A stretch of DNA of 64,000 nt from Palleronia pontilimi (GCF_016412875.1 NZ_JAEKPD010000001.1:310001-374000); one strand, 5' to 3'; shown: positions 27,447 to 36,935, counted from the stretch's first letter. Numbers and translations: made by a program. The notes: generated by a model from the sequence alone, not told the origin.

Positions 27447-28990
27447 TCGGCGGCCAGTTTCACGGGCGCGGCCATGGGACGCGCGGGATCGGGGACGAGC
27501 TTGCCCAGCACCTCGGCCGACGAGATCACGCCGGGCAGGCCCGCACCGGGATGGGTGCCCGCGCCGACCAGGAACAGGCCCCGCGCCTCTTCGCTGATAT
27601 TGTGCGGGCGGAACCAGGCCGATTGCAGGATGCGCGGCTCGATGGAAAAGCCCGATCCGTGCGGCGACAGGTAGCGGTCACGGAAGTCCGGCGGCGTCAT
27701 GACGTGGCTGGCGGTGATCCGGTCGCGGAAGCCCGGCATCAGCGTTTCCAGCTGCGCGGCGACCTTGTCCTGGTAGGCGTCGGCCTCGGCCGTCCAATCG
27801 GCGGCATGGTCGAAACCCAGGTGCGGGACCGGCGACAGCGCGTAGAAGGTATCGCCGCCCTCGGGCGCGACCGTGTCATCGGTGACCGAGGGGCGATGCA
27901 GGTAGAGCGACATGTCGTCGGACAGCTGCCCCTTGATGAAGATGTCGCGGACCAGCCCCTTGTAGCGCGGCCCGTTCAGGATCGTGTGGTGGCCCACGTC
28001 CGGCCACATCTCGGCGGTGCCTTCGGTCCCGAAATACCAGACGTAAAGCCCCATGGACCACCGGCGGGATTTCAGCTTGGCGGGCGTCCAGCGCTTGCGG
28101 GGATTGGCGCGCAGCAGCCGGTCGTAGGTGTGGCCCGCATCGGCGTTCGACACCACGAGGTCGGCGTCTTCCGTGCTGCCATCCGTCATCCGCACGCCCT
28201 GCACCACGCCGTCGGTCACGACGATCTCGTCCACCTCGGCGCCGAATCGCACCGCGCCGCCCTGATCCTCGATCACGCGGACCATGGCTTCGGCCATCGC
28301 GGCCACGCCGCCGATGGCGTAGTGGACGCCGAATTCCTTTTCCAGGTGGCTGACCAAAATATACATGGACGTCACGTTGAACGGATCGCCGCCGATGAAC
28401 AGCGGGTGGAAGCTGAACGCCATCTGCAGGCGCGGATCGCGGAACCGCTTCTTCGCGTGGGCCGCGACCGATCGGTCGGCGCGCAGCCAGGCGAATTTCG
28501 GCAGGACCGCGATCAGGTCCAGCAGCTTGTGCATGGACCGGCGGCCCAGATCCTCGAACCCGAAGCGGTAGCGCGCCTCGCTGTCCTTCAGGAATTTGTC
28601 GTAGCCCTTCACGTCGCCGGGCGACAGGCGCGCGACCTCGGCCCGCATGGCGTCGGTGTCCTGGCGCGCGGTGAAGGACGATCCGTCGGGCCAGCGGATC
28701 TGGTAGAACGGGTCGAGACTGCGCAAATCCACGTCGGCGTCGAAGTCGCGGCCACAGGCGGCCCAAAGCTCGCGGAAGAGCTGCGGCACGGTGACGATGG
28801 TCGGCCCCAGGTCGAAGCGATGGCCCCCGTCATGGATGGCCGAGCCGCGCCCGCCGGGGCTGTCCAGCCGGTCGAGCACGGTGACCCGGTACCCTTTCGC
28901 CCCCAGTCGCATGGCGGCGGCCAGACCGCCAAGCCCCGCACCGATGACGATGGCATGGCTGGGATCGCGGGAAGGGGATGCAGTTGTCAT
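27443..28990 (-). CDS. crtI: Phytoene desaturase
   Basis: 515 residues. FAD motif 'VIGAGLGGLAAAMRLGAKGY' (about 15-34), 'PGGRGSAIHDGGHRFDLGPT', and the C-terminal signature 'GLFLVGAGTHPGAGLPGVI'. It desaturates phytoene to neurosporene or lycopene-level products at the membrane. It diverges from crtA over two PpsR boxes; an AGGA ribosome site lies 8 bases before its ATG. Confidence 0.98.
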   Translation of the reverse strand: MTTASPSRDPSHAIVIGAGLGGLAAAMRLGAKGYRVTVLDRLDSPGGRGSAIHDGGHRFDLGPTIVTVPQLFRELWAACGRDFDADVDLRSLDPFYQIRWPDGSSFTARQDTDAMRAEVARLSPGDVKGYDKFLKDSEARYRFGFEDLGRRSMHKLLDLIAVLPKFAWLRADRSVAAHAKKRFRDPRLQMAFSFHPLFIGGDPFNVTSMYILVSHLEKEFGVHYAIGGVAAMAEAMVRVIEDQGGAVRFGAEVDEIVVTDGVVQGVRMTDGSTEDADLVVSNADAGHTYDRLLRANPRKRWTPAKLKSRRWSMGLYVWYFGTEGTAEMWPDVGHHTILNGPRYKGLVRDIFIKGQLSDDMSLYLHRPSVTDDTVAPEGGDTFYALSPVPHLGFDHAADWTAEADAYQDKVAAQLETLMPGFRDRITASHVMTPPDFRDRYLSPHGSGFSIEPRILQSAWFRPHNISEEARGLFLVGAGTHPGAGLPGVISSAEVLGKLVPDPARPMAAPVKLAAE

Positions 28991-29007
28991 GGAAAAAATC
29001 CTATACC

Positions 29008-29025
29008 TGTCAACCTAGCCTGACA
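29008..29025. promoter_or_regulatory. PpsR/CrtJ box, crtI side
   Basis: TGTCAACCTAGCCTGACA matches TGT-N12-ACA exactly. It is 17 bases from the crtI start, beside a TATAGG element on the minus strand. Confidence 0.85.
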
Positions 29026-29069
29026 ATCGCCGATTTGAAGCGGCGGCACTTTGCAAAGTCCCGCAAAAG

Positions 29070-29087
29070 TGTATCATCTGGTTGACA
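29070..29087. promoter_or_regulatory. PpsR/CrtJ box, crtA side
   Basis: TGTATCATCTGGTTGACA matches TGT-N12-ACA. It contains TATCAT (29072-29077), a good -10 candidate for crtA, so repressor and polymerase would compete. The two boxes are 62 bp apart, allowing looping. Confidence 0.83.
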
Positions 29088-29125
29088 CTATGCGACTGCT
29101 TCGTGGAGGCCACCCCATCCAGACC

Positions 29126-29818
29126 GTGACCCTTTCGATCCACCGTTTCGACACGGTGCGCGCACGATTGTGGGTGCTGGGCCAGATGGCGCTGGCGCGG
29201 CTGTCGTTGGCACGCATGGACGATTGCCAGTTCTGGAAACTGTGCGGCTCGGGCATGGGCGAAGGCTTCACGCCGATCCCCAACACCGCGGTCTGGGCGA
29301 TCCTGGCCTGCTGGCCCGACGAAGACACGGCAAGACGCCGCCTGTCCACGGCGCCCGTGTTCCGGCGCTGGCGCGCGCGGGCATCCGAAAGCTGGACGCT
29401 GTTTCTGCATCCCACCTCGGCGCGGGGGACATGGTCCGGGCAGACCCCGTTCCGGCCGGGCGAAGATACGCAAGGCCCGCTGGCCGCGCTGACCCGCGCG
29501 ACGATCCGGCCCCGCTACCTGCTGCCGTTCTGGGGCAAGGTGCCCGCGATTTCGGACGTCATCGGCAGCGACGGGAACGTCGCTTTCAAGATCGGCATCG
29601 GCGAATTGCCGTGGCTGCACCAAGTCACGTTCTCGGTCTGGCCGGACGCCGACTCCATGGCCGATTTCGCCCGCCGCGACGGGCCGCACGCCCGCGCCAT
29701 CAAGGCGGTGCGCGACGGCGACTGGTTTTCCGAAGAGCTTTACGCGCGGTTCCGCGTGATCGACACGCGCGGCCACTGGTCCGACGCGCGCCCCCTTCCC
29801 ATAGGTGATCCGACATGA
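29126..29818 (+). CDS. crtA: Spheroidene monooxygenase
   Basis: About 230 residues. Family opening 'VTLSIHRFDTVRARLWVLGQ', then 'FWKLCGSGMGEGFTPIPNTA' and 'FKIGIGELPWLHQVTFSVWP'. It oxidises spheroidene to spheroidenone, an oxygen-responsive step. The start is uncertain: GTG 29126 lies 16 bases after the only strong SD (GGAGG, 29105-29109). ATC at 29117 is at ideal SD spacing and matches the usual N-terminus. ATG 29090 abuts the PpsR box without an SD. The stop overlaps the bchI start (ATGA). Confidence 0.92.
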   Translation: MTLSIHRFDTVRARLWVLGQMALARLSLARMDDCQFWKLCGSGMGEGFTPIPNTAVWAILACWPDEDTARRRLSTAPVFRRWRARASESWTLFLHPTSARGTWSGQTPFRPGEDTQGPLAALTRATIRPRYLLPFWGKVPAISDVIGSDGNVAFKIGIGELPWLHQVTFSVWPDADSMADFARRDGPHARAIKAVRDGDWFSEELYARFRVIDTRGHWSDARPLPIGDPT

Positions 29819-30840
29819 CCAAACCCTTCCCCTTCTCGGCCATCGTCGGCCAGGACGACATGAAGCAGGCGATGGTCCTGACAGCCGTCGACCCCAGCAT
29901 CGGCGGCGTGCTGGTCTTCGGCGACCGGGGAACGGGCAAGTCCACCGCCGTGCGCGCCCTGGCAGCGCTCTTGCCGCCGATCCGGCAGGTGGCGGGATGT
30001 CCGGTCAACAGCGCGCGCAAGGCCGATTGCCCCGATTGGGCCGAGGTCGAGGACACGCGCCTAGTCAACCGGCCGACGCCGGTGGTGGACCTGCCGCTGG
30101 GCGTGACCGAGGACCGCGTGACCGGCGCGCTGGATATCGAGCGCGCGCTGACGCGGGGCGAAAAGGCGTTTCAGCCCGGTCTTCTGGCCCGCGCGAACCG
30201 GGGGTATCTCTATATCGACGAGGTCAATCTGCTCGAGGACCACATCGTCGACCTGCTGCTCGACGTGGCGCAGTCGGGCGAAAACGTGGTCGAGCGCGAA
30301 GGCATGTCCATCCGCCACCCCGCGCGCTTCGTGCTGGTGGGCTCGGGCAACCCCGAAGAAGGCGAATTGCGGCCCCAGCTGCTGGACCGCTTCGGGCTGT
30401 CGGTCGACGTGACAAGCCCGCGCGACGTGGACACCCGCGTCGAGGTGGTGCGCCGCCGCGACGCGTATGAGCGGGACGGCAAGGCGTTCCTCCGGGACTG
30501 GGAAGCAGCGGATGCGGATCTGCGCAAGGCGATCCTGGCGGCGCGGAAAGCCCTGGTGAAGATCGCGACGCCGGACGCGATCCTGCGCGATTGCGCGGCC
30601 TTGTGCATCGCGCTGGGTGCGGACGGGTTGCGGGGCGAGTTGACCTTGCTGAAGACCGCCCGCGCCCAAGCGGCCTATGAGGGCGCGACCGACGTTTCGC
30701 GCGCGCATCTGCGGCGGGTCGCCCCCATGGCATTGCAGCACCGGCTGCGCCGCGACCCGATGGACGAGGCCGGATCGGCCACGCGCGTCATGCGGGTCGT
30801 GACCGAAACCCTGGGGCCGATCCAGGCCGCCGCGGAATGA
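29815..30840 (+). CDS. bchI: Magnesium chelatase subunit I
   Basis: 341 residues, AAA+ ATPase. Walker A 'GDRGTGKST' at 36-44 and Walker B 'YLYIDEVNLL' at 131-140, then sensor region 'FVLVGSGNPEEGELRPQLLD'. With BchD it drives BchH insertion of magnesium into protoporphyrin IX, the first committed bacteriochlorophyll step. Overlapping start and stop codons tie it to crtA and bchD. Confidence 0.98.
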   Translation: MTKPFPFSAIVGQDDMKQAMVLTAVDPSIGGVLVFGDRGTGKSTAVRALAALLPPIRQVAGCPVNSARKADCPDWAEVEDTRLVNRPTPVVDLPLGVTEDRVTGALDIERALTRGEKAFQPGLLARANRGYLYIDEVNLLEDHIVDLLLDVAQSGENVVEREGMSIRHPARFVLVGSGNPEEGELRPQLLDRFGLSVDVTSPRDVDTRVEVVRRRDAYERDGKAFLRDWEAADADLRKAILAARKALVKIATPDAILRDCAALCIALGADGLRGELTLLKTARAQAAYEGATDVSRAHLRRVAPMALQHRLRRDPMDEAGSATRVMRVVTETLGPIQAAAE

Positions 30841-32492
30841 ACGACGGGCATCCTTGGGGGCTGGCGCGCGATGCATTGCGTCTGATCGCCCTCGATCCCG
30901 TCGGCATGGCCGGGCTGTGGCTGCGGGCCCGCCCCGGCCCCGCCCGCGATGGCGTGACGGCGGCGTTGGAAGCGCTGTCGCCGCGCCGCATCCATCCCGG
31001 CCTGTCGGACGAGGCGCTGGACGGCGGGCTGGACCTGGCGGCCACCCTGGCGGCAGGTGCGCCGCGCTACCGCGACAGCATCCTAGCGGGCGGCGGATTG
31101 GTGTGCCTCGCCATGGCCGAGCGGTGCTCCGCGGCGCTTGCGGCCCGGCTTTGCCAGGCGATGGACGCGGGTCACTGCGGGCTGGTCGCCCTGGACGAAG
31201 CCGCGGAAGAGGGCGAGGGGATGCCGCTCGCCCTGCGCGATCGGTTGGGGCTGTTCGTGGCCCTGGACGGGATCGCGCTGGCTGACCTTGCCCCCCTTGC
31301 GCCGATCGCGGTCGATCCCGCGACCCGCACCCGCTACGCAGACCTGGCGCTGACCGAAGACGATCATCGCACGCTGGTCGAAACCTGCGCGGCCCTCGGC
31401 ATCGATTCCCTGCGGGCGCCCCTGCTGGCGGGGCGGGCCGCTCGCGGCCTGGCGGCCCTGGCCGGGCGCGACGCGATCAGCGCCCGGGATCTTCAACGCG
31501 CGGCGATGCTCGCCCTCGCGCATCGCGGATCGCCCGCCGCGGACGAGGCCGACACAACGCCCGACCCTACCCCCGAGCCCGACACCACCGATCAGGACGA
31601 CGCGCCCGAGACCGCCGCATCCTTGCCGAGCGAGCTTCTGGTCGAAGCCGCGCTGGCCACCCTGCCCCAGGACCTGCTCGCGCGCCTGGCGGATGATCGG
31701 CAGGCGCGCAGCGCAAGCTCGGCGCATGGGTCAGGTGCGGCGATCCGGGGAAACCGGCGCGGCCGCCCCCTGGCATCGCGGCCGGGCCGACTTGACGGGT
31801 CCGCCAGGCTGGATGTCACGGCCACGCTGCGCGCGGCGGCCCCGTGGCAGACCCTTCGCGCCGCGCAAGGCGGAAAGCGCCTGGTGCACTTGCGGCCGTC
31901 GGACTTCCGGATCCGTCGGTTCGACCAGAAATCGGATCGCCTGCTGATCTTCACGCTGGACGCTTCGGGATCGCAGGCGATGGCGCGGCTGGCCGAGGTC
32001 AAAGGGGCGATCGAGTTGCTTTTGTCGCAATCCTACGCGCGCCGCGATCACGTGGCGCTGATCGGGTTTCGCGGGACCGTGGCAGAGCTTCTTCTGCCCC
32101 CGACACGCTCGCTGGTGCAGACCAAGCGCCGCCTCGCGGCCCTGCCCGGTGGCGGCGGCACCCCGCTTGCCGCGGGGCTGACCGCAGCGCTGGACCTGGC
32201 ACGGCAGGTCGCTGGGCAGGGCTTCACCCCGTCGATCGTCGTCCTGACGGATGGTCGCGCGAATATCGACCTGGGGGGCCAGGCGGATCGGATGCGCGCG
32301 GGGCAGGACGCAGCACGGGTGGCGCGGGTGATCGGCGCCACGCGTCCCGGAGGTCTGGTGATCGATACGGGGCGGCGGGCCAACGCCCAGCTGCAGGAGC
32401 TGGCGGGCCGGATGGCCGCCCATTACCTGCCCTTGCCCCGCGTGGACGCATCACAGCTTGGAACTGCCGTCCGCCCGATCCTGGCGAGCTGA
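30837..32492 (+). CDS. bchD: Magnesium chelatase subunit D
   Basis: 551 residues. An N-terminal degenerate AAA+ domain, an acidic/proline-rich linker (about 240-270, 'DTTPDPTPEPDTTDQDD'), and a C-terminal von Willebrand A domain with the MIDAS motif 'DASGS' (near residue 380) and 'VVLTDGRANIDLGG'. It forms the ring platform with BchI. The start overlaps the bchI stop (ATGA). Confidence 0.97.
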   Translation: MNDGHPWGLARDALRLIALDPVGMAGLWLRARPGPARDGVTAALEALSPRRIHPGLSDEALDGGLDLAATLAAGAPRYRDSILAGGGLVCLAMAERCSAALAARLCQAMDAGHCGLVALDEAAEEGEGMPLALRDRLGLFVALDGIALADLAPLAPIAVDPATRTRYADLALTEDDHRTLVETCAALGIDSLRAPLLAGRAARGLAALAGRDAISARDLQRAAMLALAHRGSPAADEADTTPDPTPEPDTTDQDDAPETAASLPSELLVEAALATLPQDLLARLADDRQARSASSAHGSGAAIRGNRRGRPLASRPGRLDGSARLDVTATLRAAAPWQTLRAAQGGKRLVHLRPSDFRIRRFDQKSDRLLIFTLDASGSQAMARLAEVKGAIELLLSQSYARRDHVALIGFRGTVAELLLPPTRSLVQTKRRLAALPGGGGTPLAAGLTAALDLARQVAGQGFTPSIVVLTDGRANIDLGGQADRMRAGQDAARVARVIGATRPGGLVIDTGRRANAQLQELAGRMAAHYLPLPRVDASQLGTAVRPILAS

Positions 32493-32493
32493 G

Positions 32494-33369
32494 ATGCGCG
32501 GTAGCCCGACAGATTTGCATTGGCCGCATGCCGATTCCTCGCACTTCTTCGATGTGCGACCGCATCGCTGGCACGTTCAGCTGCTTGGCGCAGGACCGGA
32601 TATCCTATTTTTGCACGGAACCGGGGCGTCGACCCACGCCTGGGCCGATGTGCTGACGCGTCTGTCGCGGGATTTTCGCGTCATCGCGGTCGATCTGCCG
32701 GGGCATGGCTTCACCCGGCTTGGCTCCCGGCACAGATCCCGTCCGAACACGATGGCCGCAGACCTATGGGCCCTTGCCATGGCGCAAGGCTGGAGCCCTT
32801 CGGCGATCGTGGGGCATTCGGCCGGGGCGGCACTTGCGCTGACGATGGCCGGTATCCCGAGATCGGGCCAGAGCGTGCCTCACGTCGTGGGAATAAACGG
32901 GGCGCTGGATGGCTTCGACGGGGCGGCCGGGTGGCTTTTCCCCATCGCCGCGCGCGCCATGGCGACACTTCCCGGCGTGCCATCGGCCCTGGCGCAATTG
33001 GGTCGGGACCGATCCCGCGTCGAAAAGCTACTGAAGCAAACCGGCTCGACGCTGAAGCCCGACGCGATCACCCGATACGCGAACCTCTTTTCGGACCGAG
33101 ATCACCTGGAGGGCACGCTTCAGATGATGTCCCAATGGTCAACCTCGCATCTGCCGCACCTGCTCAAGAGCTGGACCGGGCGGTTGGACCTGCTGGCGGG
33201 CGATCGCGATCGGACGGTCCCACCAGACGTCTCAAGACGCGCCGCGCAGAGCGCACGGAATGGTCATTTTGTACAGCTTGAGAATCTCGGCCATCTCGCC
33301 GCCGAAGAGGATCCCGACCAGGTCGCGTCGCTTCTTCACGACATCCTGCGCGGAGATACCCGTCGATGA
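32494..33369 (+). CDS. bchO: BchO, magnesium-chelatase-linked alpha/beta hydrolase
   Basis: 291 residues; ATG at 32494, one base after the bchD stop. Alpha/beta-hydrolase fold: oxyanion region 'LFLHGTGASTHAWADV', nucleophile elbow 'VGHSAGAA' (Ser109), late Asp in 'LLAGDRDRTVPPDVS' and His in 'LENLGHLAAEEDP'. BchO lies next to bchID in most purple bacteria; its exact role in magnesium chelation is unproven. It has slightly lower GC than its neighbours. It ends 18 bases from the convergent flgI. Confidence 0.92.
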   Translation: MRGSPTDLHWPHADSSHFFDVRPHRWHVQLLGAGPDILFLHGTGASTHAWADVLTRLSRDFRVIAVDLPGHGFTRLGSRHRSRPNTMAADLWALAMAQGWSPSAIVGHSAGAALALTMAGIPRSGQSVPHVVGINGALDGFDGAAGWLFPIAARAMATLPGVPSALAQLGRDRSRVEKLLKQTGSTLKPDAITRYANLFSDRDHLEGTLQMMSQWSTSHLPHLLKSWTGRLDLLAGDRDRTVPPDVSRRAAQSARNGHFVQLENLGHLAAEEDPDQVASLLHDILRGDTRR

Positions 33370-33387
33370 GCCTGGCGGTCGGCCGCG

Positions 33388-34494
33388 TTACTGAACAATG
33401 AACTCGGCATGCAACGCGCCCGCTGCCTTGATGCTTTTCAGGATATCGATCATGTCTCGTGGCGCGACGCCCAAGGCATTCAAACCCGATACGACCTCGG
33501 CGAGCGATGTGCCCTCGGGGACCTCCGCCAACCCAATTCCAGGCTCTTCCTCCAGGGCGGCATTGGTGCGGGGGACGACCAGGGTTTCCCCGGGCGCGAA
33601 AGGGTTGGGCTGGGCCACGAGCGGCGCTTCTTCCACCCGGATGGTCAATCCACCCTGGCTCACGGCCACGCGGGAAATCCGGACGTCATCGCCCATGACG
33701 ATCGTGCCGGACCTTTGATCGACAACCACCCGGGCCTTCCGTTCGGGCTCCACACGGATATTCTCGATCCGGCCGATGGCATGGGCAGGAGACCTTGCCT
33801 GCGTGGCGACGATATCGACCTGCACGGTCCCCGAATCCAGCATCAGCGCGACGCGCCGGTTCAGCGCGGAATTGATCGCCGCTTCGATGCGCGCGGCGGT
33901 CGTGAAATCCGGCGATCTGAGAGCCAGCCGGACCGAGGTGAGCTGCGTGAAGTCAAACTCGATCTCGCGTTCGACGCGGGCGCCCGCAGGGATCGTGCCC
34001 GACGTGGGAACACCTTGTGTCACCTCCGCGGCGTCGCCCTCGGCAGTGGCACCACCCGCGATGATCGGACCCTGAGCGACGGCATAGATCTGACCGTCCG
34101 CCGCGTTCAGGGGCGTCATCACCAAGGTGCCGCCCAACAGCGAACTGGCGTCACCGATGGCAGATACCGAAACGTCGATCTGGCTTCCCGACCTGGAAAA
34201 GGGTGGCAAAACGGCGGTCACAAGCACTGCTGCGACGTTCTTCGGCCGGAACTGTTCGCCCGTCACGTTCACGCCCAGCCGTTCCAGGATATTGGTCATG
34301 ATTTCTTCGGTGAAGGGCGCGTTGCGCAGTCCGTCACCCGTGCCGTTCAGGCCGACGACCAACCCGTACCCCACAAGATCGTTGCCGCGCACGCCGTCGA
34401 ATTCGACGAGGTCCTTGATGCGAACCGGAGCCGACACAGCCGACGTCGCCGAGATCAGCATCGCGAAAAGGATCAGGATGACCTGCTTCATCAA
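33388..34494 (-). CDS. flgI: Flagellar P-ring protein
   Basis: 368 residues with a signal peptide (about 1-22, 'ILILFAMLISATSAVSA' region). Typical FlgI sequence 'RIKDLVEFDGVRGNDLVGYG' and 'LVVGLNGTGDGLRNAPFTEE', ending 'DMIDILKSIKAAGALHAEFI'. It forms the periplasmic P ring around the flagellar rod. Its ATG overlaps the end of flgL by four bases, so it is the last gene of the motB-flgEKLI set. Confidence 0.96.
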   Translation of the reverse strand: MMKQVILILFAMLISATSAVSAPVRIKDLVEFDGVRGNDLVGYGLVVGLNGTGDGLRNAPFTEEIMTNILERLGVNVTGEQFRPKNVAAVLVTAVLPPFSRSGSQIDVSVSAIGDASSLLGGTLVMTPLNAADGQIYAVAQGPIIAGGATAEGDAAEVTQGVPTSGTIPAGARVEREIEFDFTQLTSVRLALRSPDFTTAARIEAAINSALNRRVALMLDSGTVQVDIVATQARSPAHAIGRIENIRVEPERKARVVVDQRSGTIVMGDDVRISRVAVSQGGLTIRVEEAPLVAQPNPFAPGETLVVPRTNAALEEEPGIGLAEVPEGTSLAEVVSGLNALGVAPRDMIDILKSIKAAGALHAEFIVQ

Positions 34495-35495
34495 ATGTAA
34501 TTCGTCAGGCTGAGACGCGAGAGGCGGGCGGTCAGCGTGTAAAGTTGTTCCAGCTGCAACTGGGTCTGCTCGAGCCGCGTGGCGGTATCGAAGGGATCGG
34601 CACCGATCAGATCCAGCCTTGCCTGCTGCAACGAAAGATCCTCGGATGCCAGTTGGGTGATCGCAGCATCGATCCGGGCTTCCGTGGATCCGACACGCGC
34701 CCGCACATCCGTCACGCTGTCCTTGGCCGTCAGAAGCTGACCGGCCGCGTTGCTGGCAAGCGCCTCGGATTGGATGCGGTCGAGGGCGATGGTGGTCTGG
34801 CCGAGCATGGCCGCCTTGGCGAGGCTGGCCAGGGTTTGCCTGAACACGTCATCGTCGGCACGCACATCCAGAGACACACGTTCGTTCGGGGCGATTTCGA
34901 CGGGCGCAAGGTCGGTCGCGCTGCCCAAGTAATCGACCGTATCGAAGGCTCCACCCGCGGCGAAATATTGGTCGATCGCCAGGATGACGTCGGCCGCTTC
35001 TGTGGCGCCGCTCACCAGCGCGCGAATATCGGAAAGAATCAGGTCGCCCGAACGCAGGGGCACCGTTCCCGTCGTCGTACCCGAGAAGTTTTGCCGATTT
35101 CCCGTCGATCCGTTCAAGGTCGAGACGATGGCCTCGAAGGCTTTCGCGCTGTCATCGGCCACGATCGGAAGTGACGACTGCGTGATGCTCTGGGCCGTCT
35201 TCAGCACGCCGGGCAGTGCAAGATCGACCTGGCTGTCGATTTGTCTCAGGGCGATTTGCAGGCCATCGGCCTGGAAGCGCGTTTCCTTTGCCACGCCGGT
35301 GAATGTCCGCGTGATGGAAAGGCCACGCTCGAGTGCGGAATAGGCGGATGCGTTGCCCGCGGCAGCACTTCGCGGGTCGGCGACAAGACCTGTGGTAAGT
35401 TCCTTGGCAAGAAGCCCCAATTCCTGATTGAGGCGGGCATTCGCCCGGCGATTGACGAAAGTCTGGGCGAGATCGCCGATGGATGTGAGGGGCAT
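34491..35495 (-). CDS. flgL: Flagellar hook-filament junction protein FlgL
   Basis: 334 residues. Flagellin-like termini: an N-terminal coiled region ('FVNRRANARLNQELGLLAKE') and a C-terminal helical region ('LQLEQLYTLTARLSRLSLTN'). It joins the hook (via FlgK) to flagellin. It lies 3 bases after flgK and overlaps flgI. Confidence 0.9.
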   Translation of the reverse strand: MPLTSIGDLAQTFVNRRANARLNQELGLLAKELTTGLVADPRSAAAGNASAYSALERGLSITRTFTGVAKETRFQADGLQIALRQIDSQVDLALPGVLKTAQSITQSSLPIVADDSAKAFEAIVSTLNGSTGNRQNFSGTTTGTVPLRSGDLILSDIRALVSGATEAADVILAIDQYFAAGGAFDTVDYLGSATDLAPVEIAPNERVSLDVRADDDVFRQTLASLAKAAMLGQTTIALDRIQSEALASNAAGQLLTAKDSVTDVRARVGSTEARIDAAITQLASEDLSLQQARLDLIGADPFDTATRLEQTQLQLEQLYTLTARLSRLSLTNYI

Positions 35496-35498
35496 GGC

Positions 35499-36935
35499 CT
35501 AGATCTCCAAAAGGCGTGACAGCATGGCGTCGGCGGCTTGCATCACTTTCGTGTTCGCTCCGTAGATCTGTTCGATCAGAAGCAGATTTTGCAGCTCGGC
35601 GTCCGTATCGACACCTTGGACAAGCTCTTGGCGCATCAACTCGGACAGCTGGTTTTCGGCGTAAACGGTCATGTCCTGAGCGCGAAAGAGCTCGGCGCCC
35701 GCAAGACCCATCGCGTCATCCGCCTGGCCGCCGAAACCGAGGGACGCGGTACCGAGCGCCGCGGAACCGGCGACCGAAGTTGCCGTCAACGCGACGCGCC
35801 GGGCCTGCAGAAGCGCGGCATCCCCCTGCGGGCCGGGCAGGGCCGCGCCGAGCCCATCGCGCAAGCGCCATGCCTCACCGCCTTGTTTGGGGTCGGCGGC
35901 GGCATTCAGGGCAAGCCGTGACGCAAGGCCCGGCTCGTTTGCTACGAGGAAGGCCCCGCCATCATCCGTGAACAGACCGGGATCCCCGGCGGCGAGTGTC
36001 GGATCGAGCCCGGACATGCGTTCGATCAGATCCCGCGCCAGACCATCAAGCCTCGCTTGTCCTTGGGGTCCGATCTGGTCGCGCACGTCGAATGCCGCTT
36101 GCAGCGATCCGCCCGACATGCGGCCACGGTCATTGGTCATGTCGACCGCGATCCCGTTGATACTCAATCCCGACAACGGTGTCCCCAGGCTCGCCGTGGC
36201 CGACATGGCGCTTGCCCGTGAGAAGTCGATCTGGACCGGGCTGTCTTCCAGAAGGATTTGCCCGCCGAGGGTCACCAGGGCGACGGCATCGTTGGGTCGC
36301 GGCATCTCGCGCAGCGGGACGATGGTCGCCAGTTGATCGATCTCGCGCTGGCGCAGGTCCTTCAGCTGGTTCGTATCGCCCCCCCGGAAACGGGCCTTCA
36401 GGATTTCACCGTTCAACTCGTCGATGCGAGCCAATCCAGCGTTCAACGCGTCCACCTGATCGGAAATCTGGCGATCCGCGCGCAATCGGACGGTCTGAAT
36501 ATCGTCGCTGGCACGGTTGAAGAACGAAGCCAGATCACGCGCGCCATCGGCCAGGGCATTGAGACGCGCCGAGGAGTCCGGTTGACTTGCCGACTCGAGC
36601 AGCAGGGCGTCGAACCTGGCCACGCGACCCGAAAGCGACCCGGTGTCGCCGATCGCTCCGAGAGCGTCCGAAATCGCCGTGAGGGCCGCCGAGCGTGTCG
36701 ACGCGAAACCGGTTTCGGCTTCCGAGGCGCGCCGCTCCCCGAGAAGTGCGCCGCTCACGGCGCGGGTCACCCCCGCAACCTCGACACCGCCATAGCGCGC
36801 GCCAGACAGGTCGATTTCGCGCCGCGCATAGCCCGGGGTCAGCGCGTTGGAGATATTGGAGGAAACGACCTGCGCGGATCGTCCCGCTGCGCCGAGACCG
36901 GAGAGCGCAGCATTCAGGGCAACGGAAATGCTCAT
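35499..36935 (-). CDS. flgK: Flagellar hook-associated protein FlgK
   Basis: 478 residues from ATG at 36935 with GGAAGGAAACACC upstream; the longer frame adds five residues without need. It starts with the rod/hook-family motif 'SVALNAALSGLGAAGRSAQV', then 'VSSNISNALTPGYARREIDL', and ends with the matching helix 'LQNLLLIEQIYGANTKVMQA'. It is the first junction protein between hook and filament. Confidence 0.95.
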   Translation of the reverse strand: MSISVALNAALSGLGAAGRSAQVVSSNISNALTPGYARREIDLSGARYGGVEVAGVTRAVSGALLGERRASEAETGFASTRSAALTAISDALGAIGDTGSLSGRVARFDALLLESASQPDSSARLNALADGARDLASFFNRASDDIQTVRLRADRQISDQVDALNAGLARIDELNGEILKARFRGGDTNQLKDLRQREIDQLATIVPLREMPRPNDAVALVTLGGQILLEDSPVQIDFSRASAMSATASLGTPLSGLSINGIAVDMTNDRGRMSGGSLQAAFDVRDQIGPQGQARLDGLARDLIERMSGLDPTLAAGDPGLFTDDGGAFLVANEPGLASRLALNAAADPKQGGEAWRLRDGLGAALPGPQGDAALLQARRVALTATSVAGSAALGTASLGFGGQADDAMGLAGAELFRAQDMTVYAENQLSELMRQELVQGVDTDAELQNLLLIEQIYGANTKVMQAADAMLSRLLEI

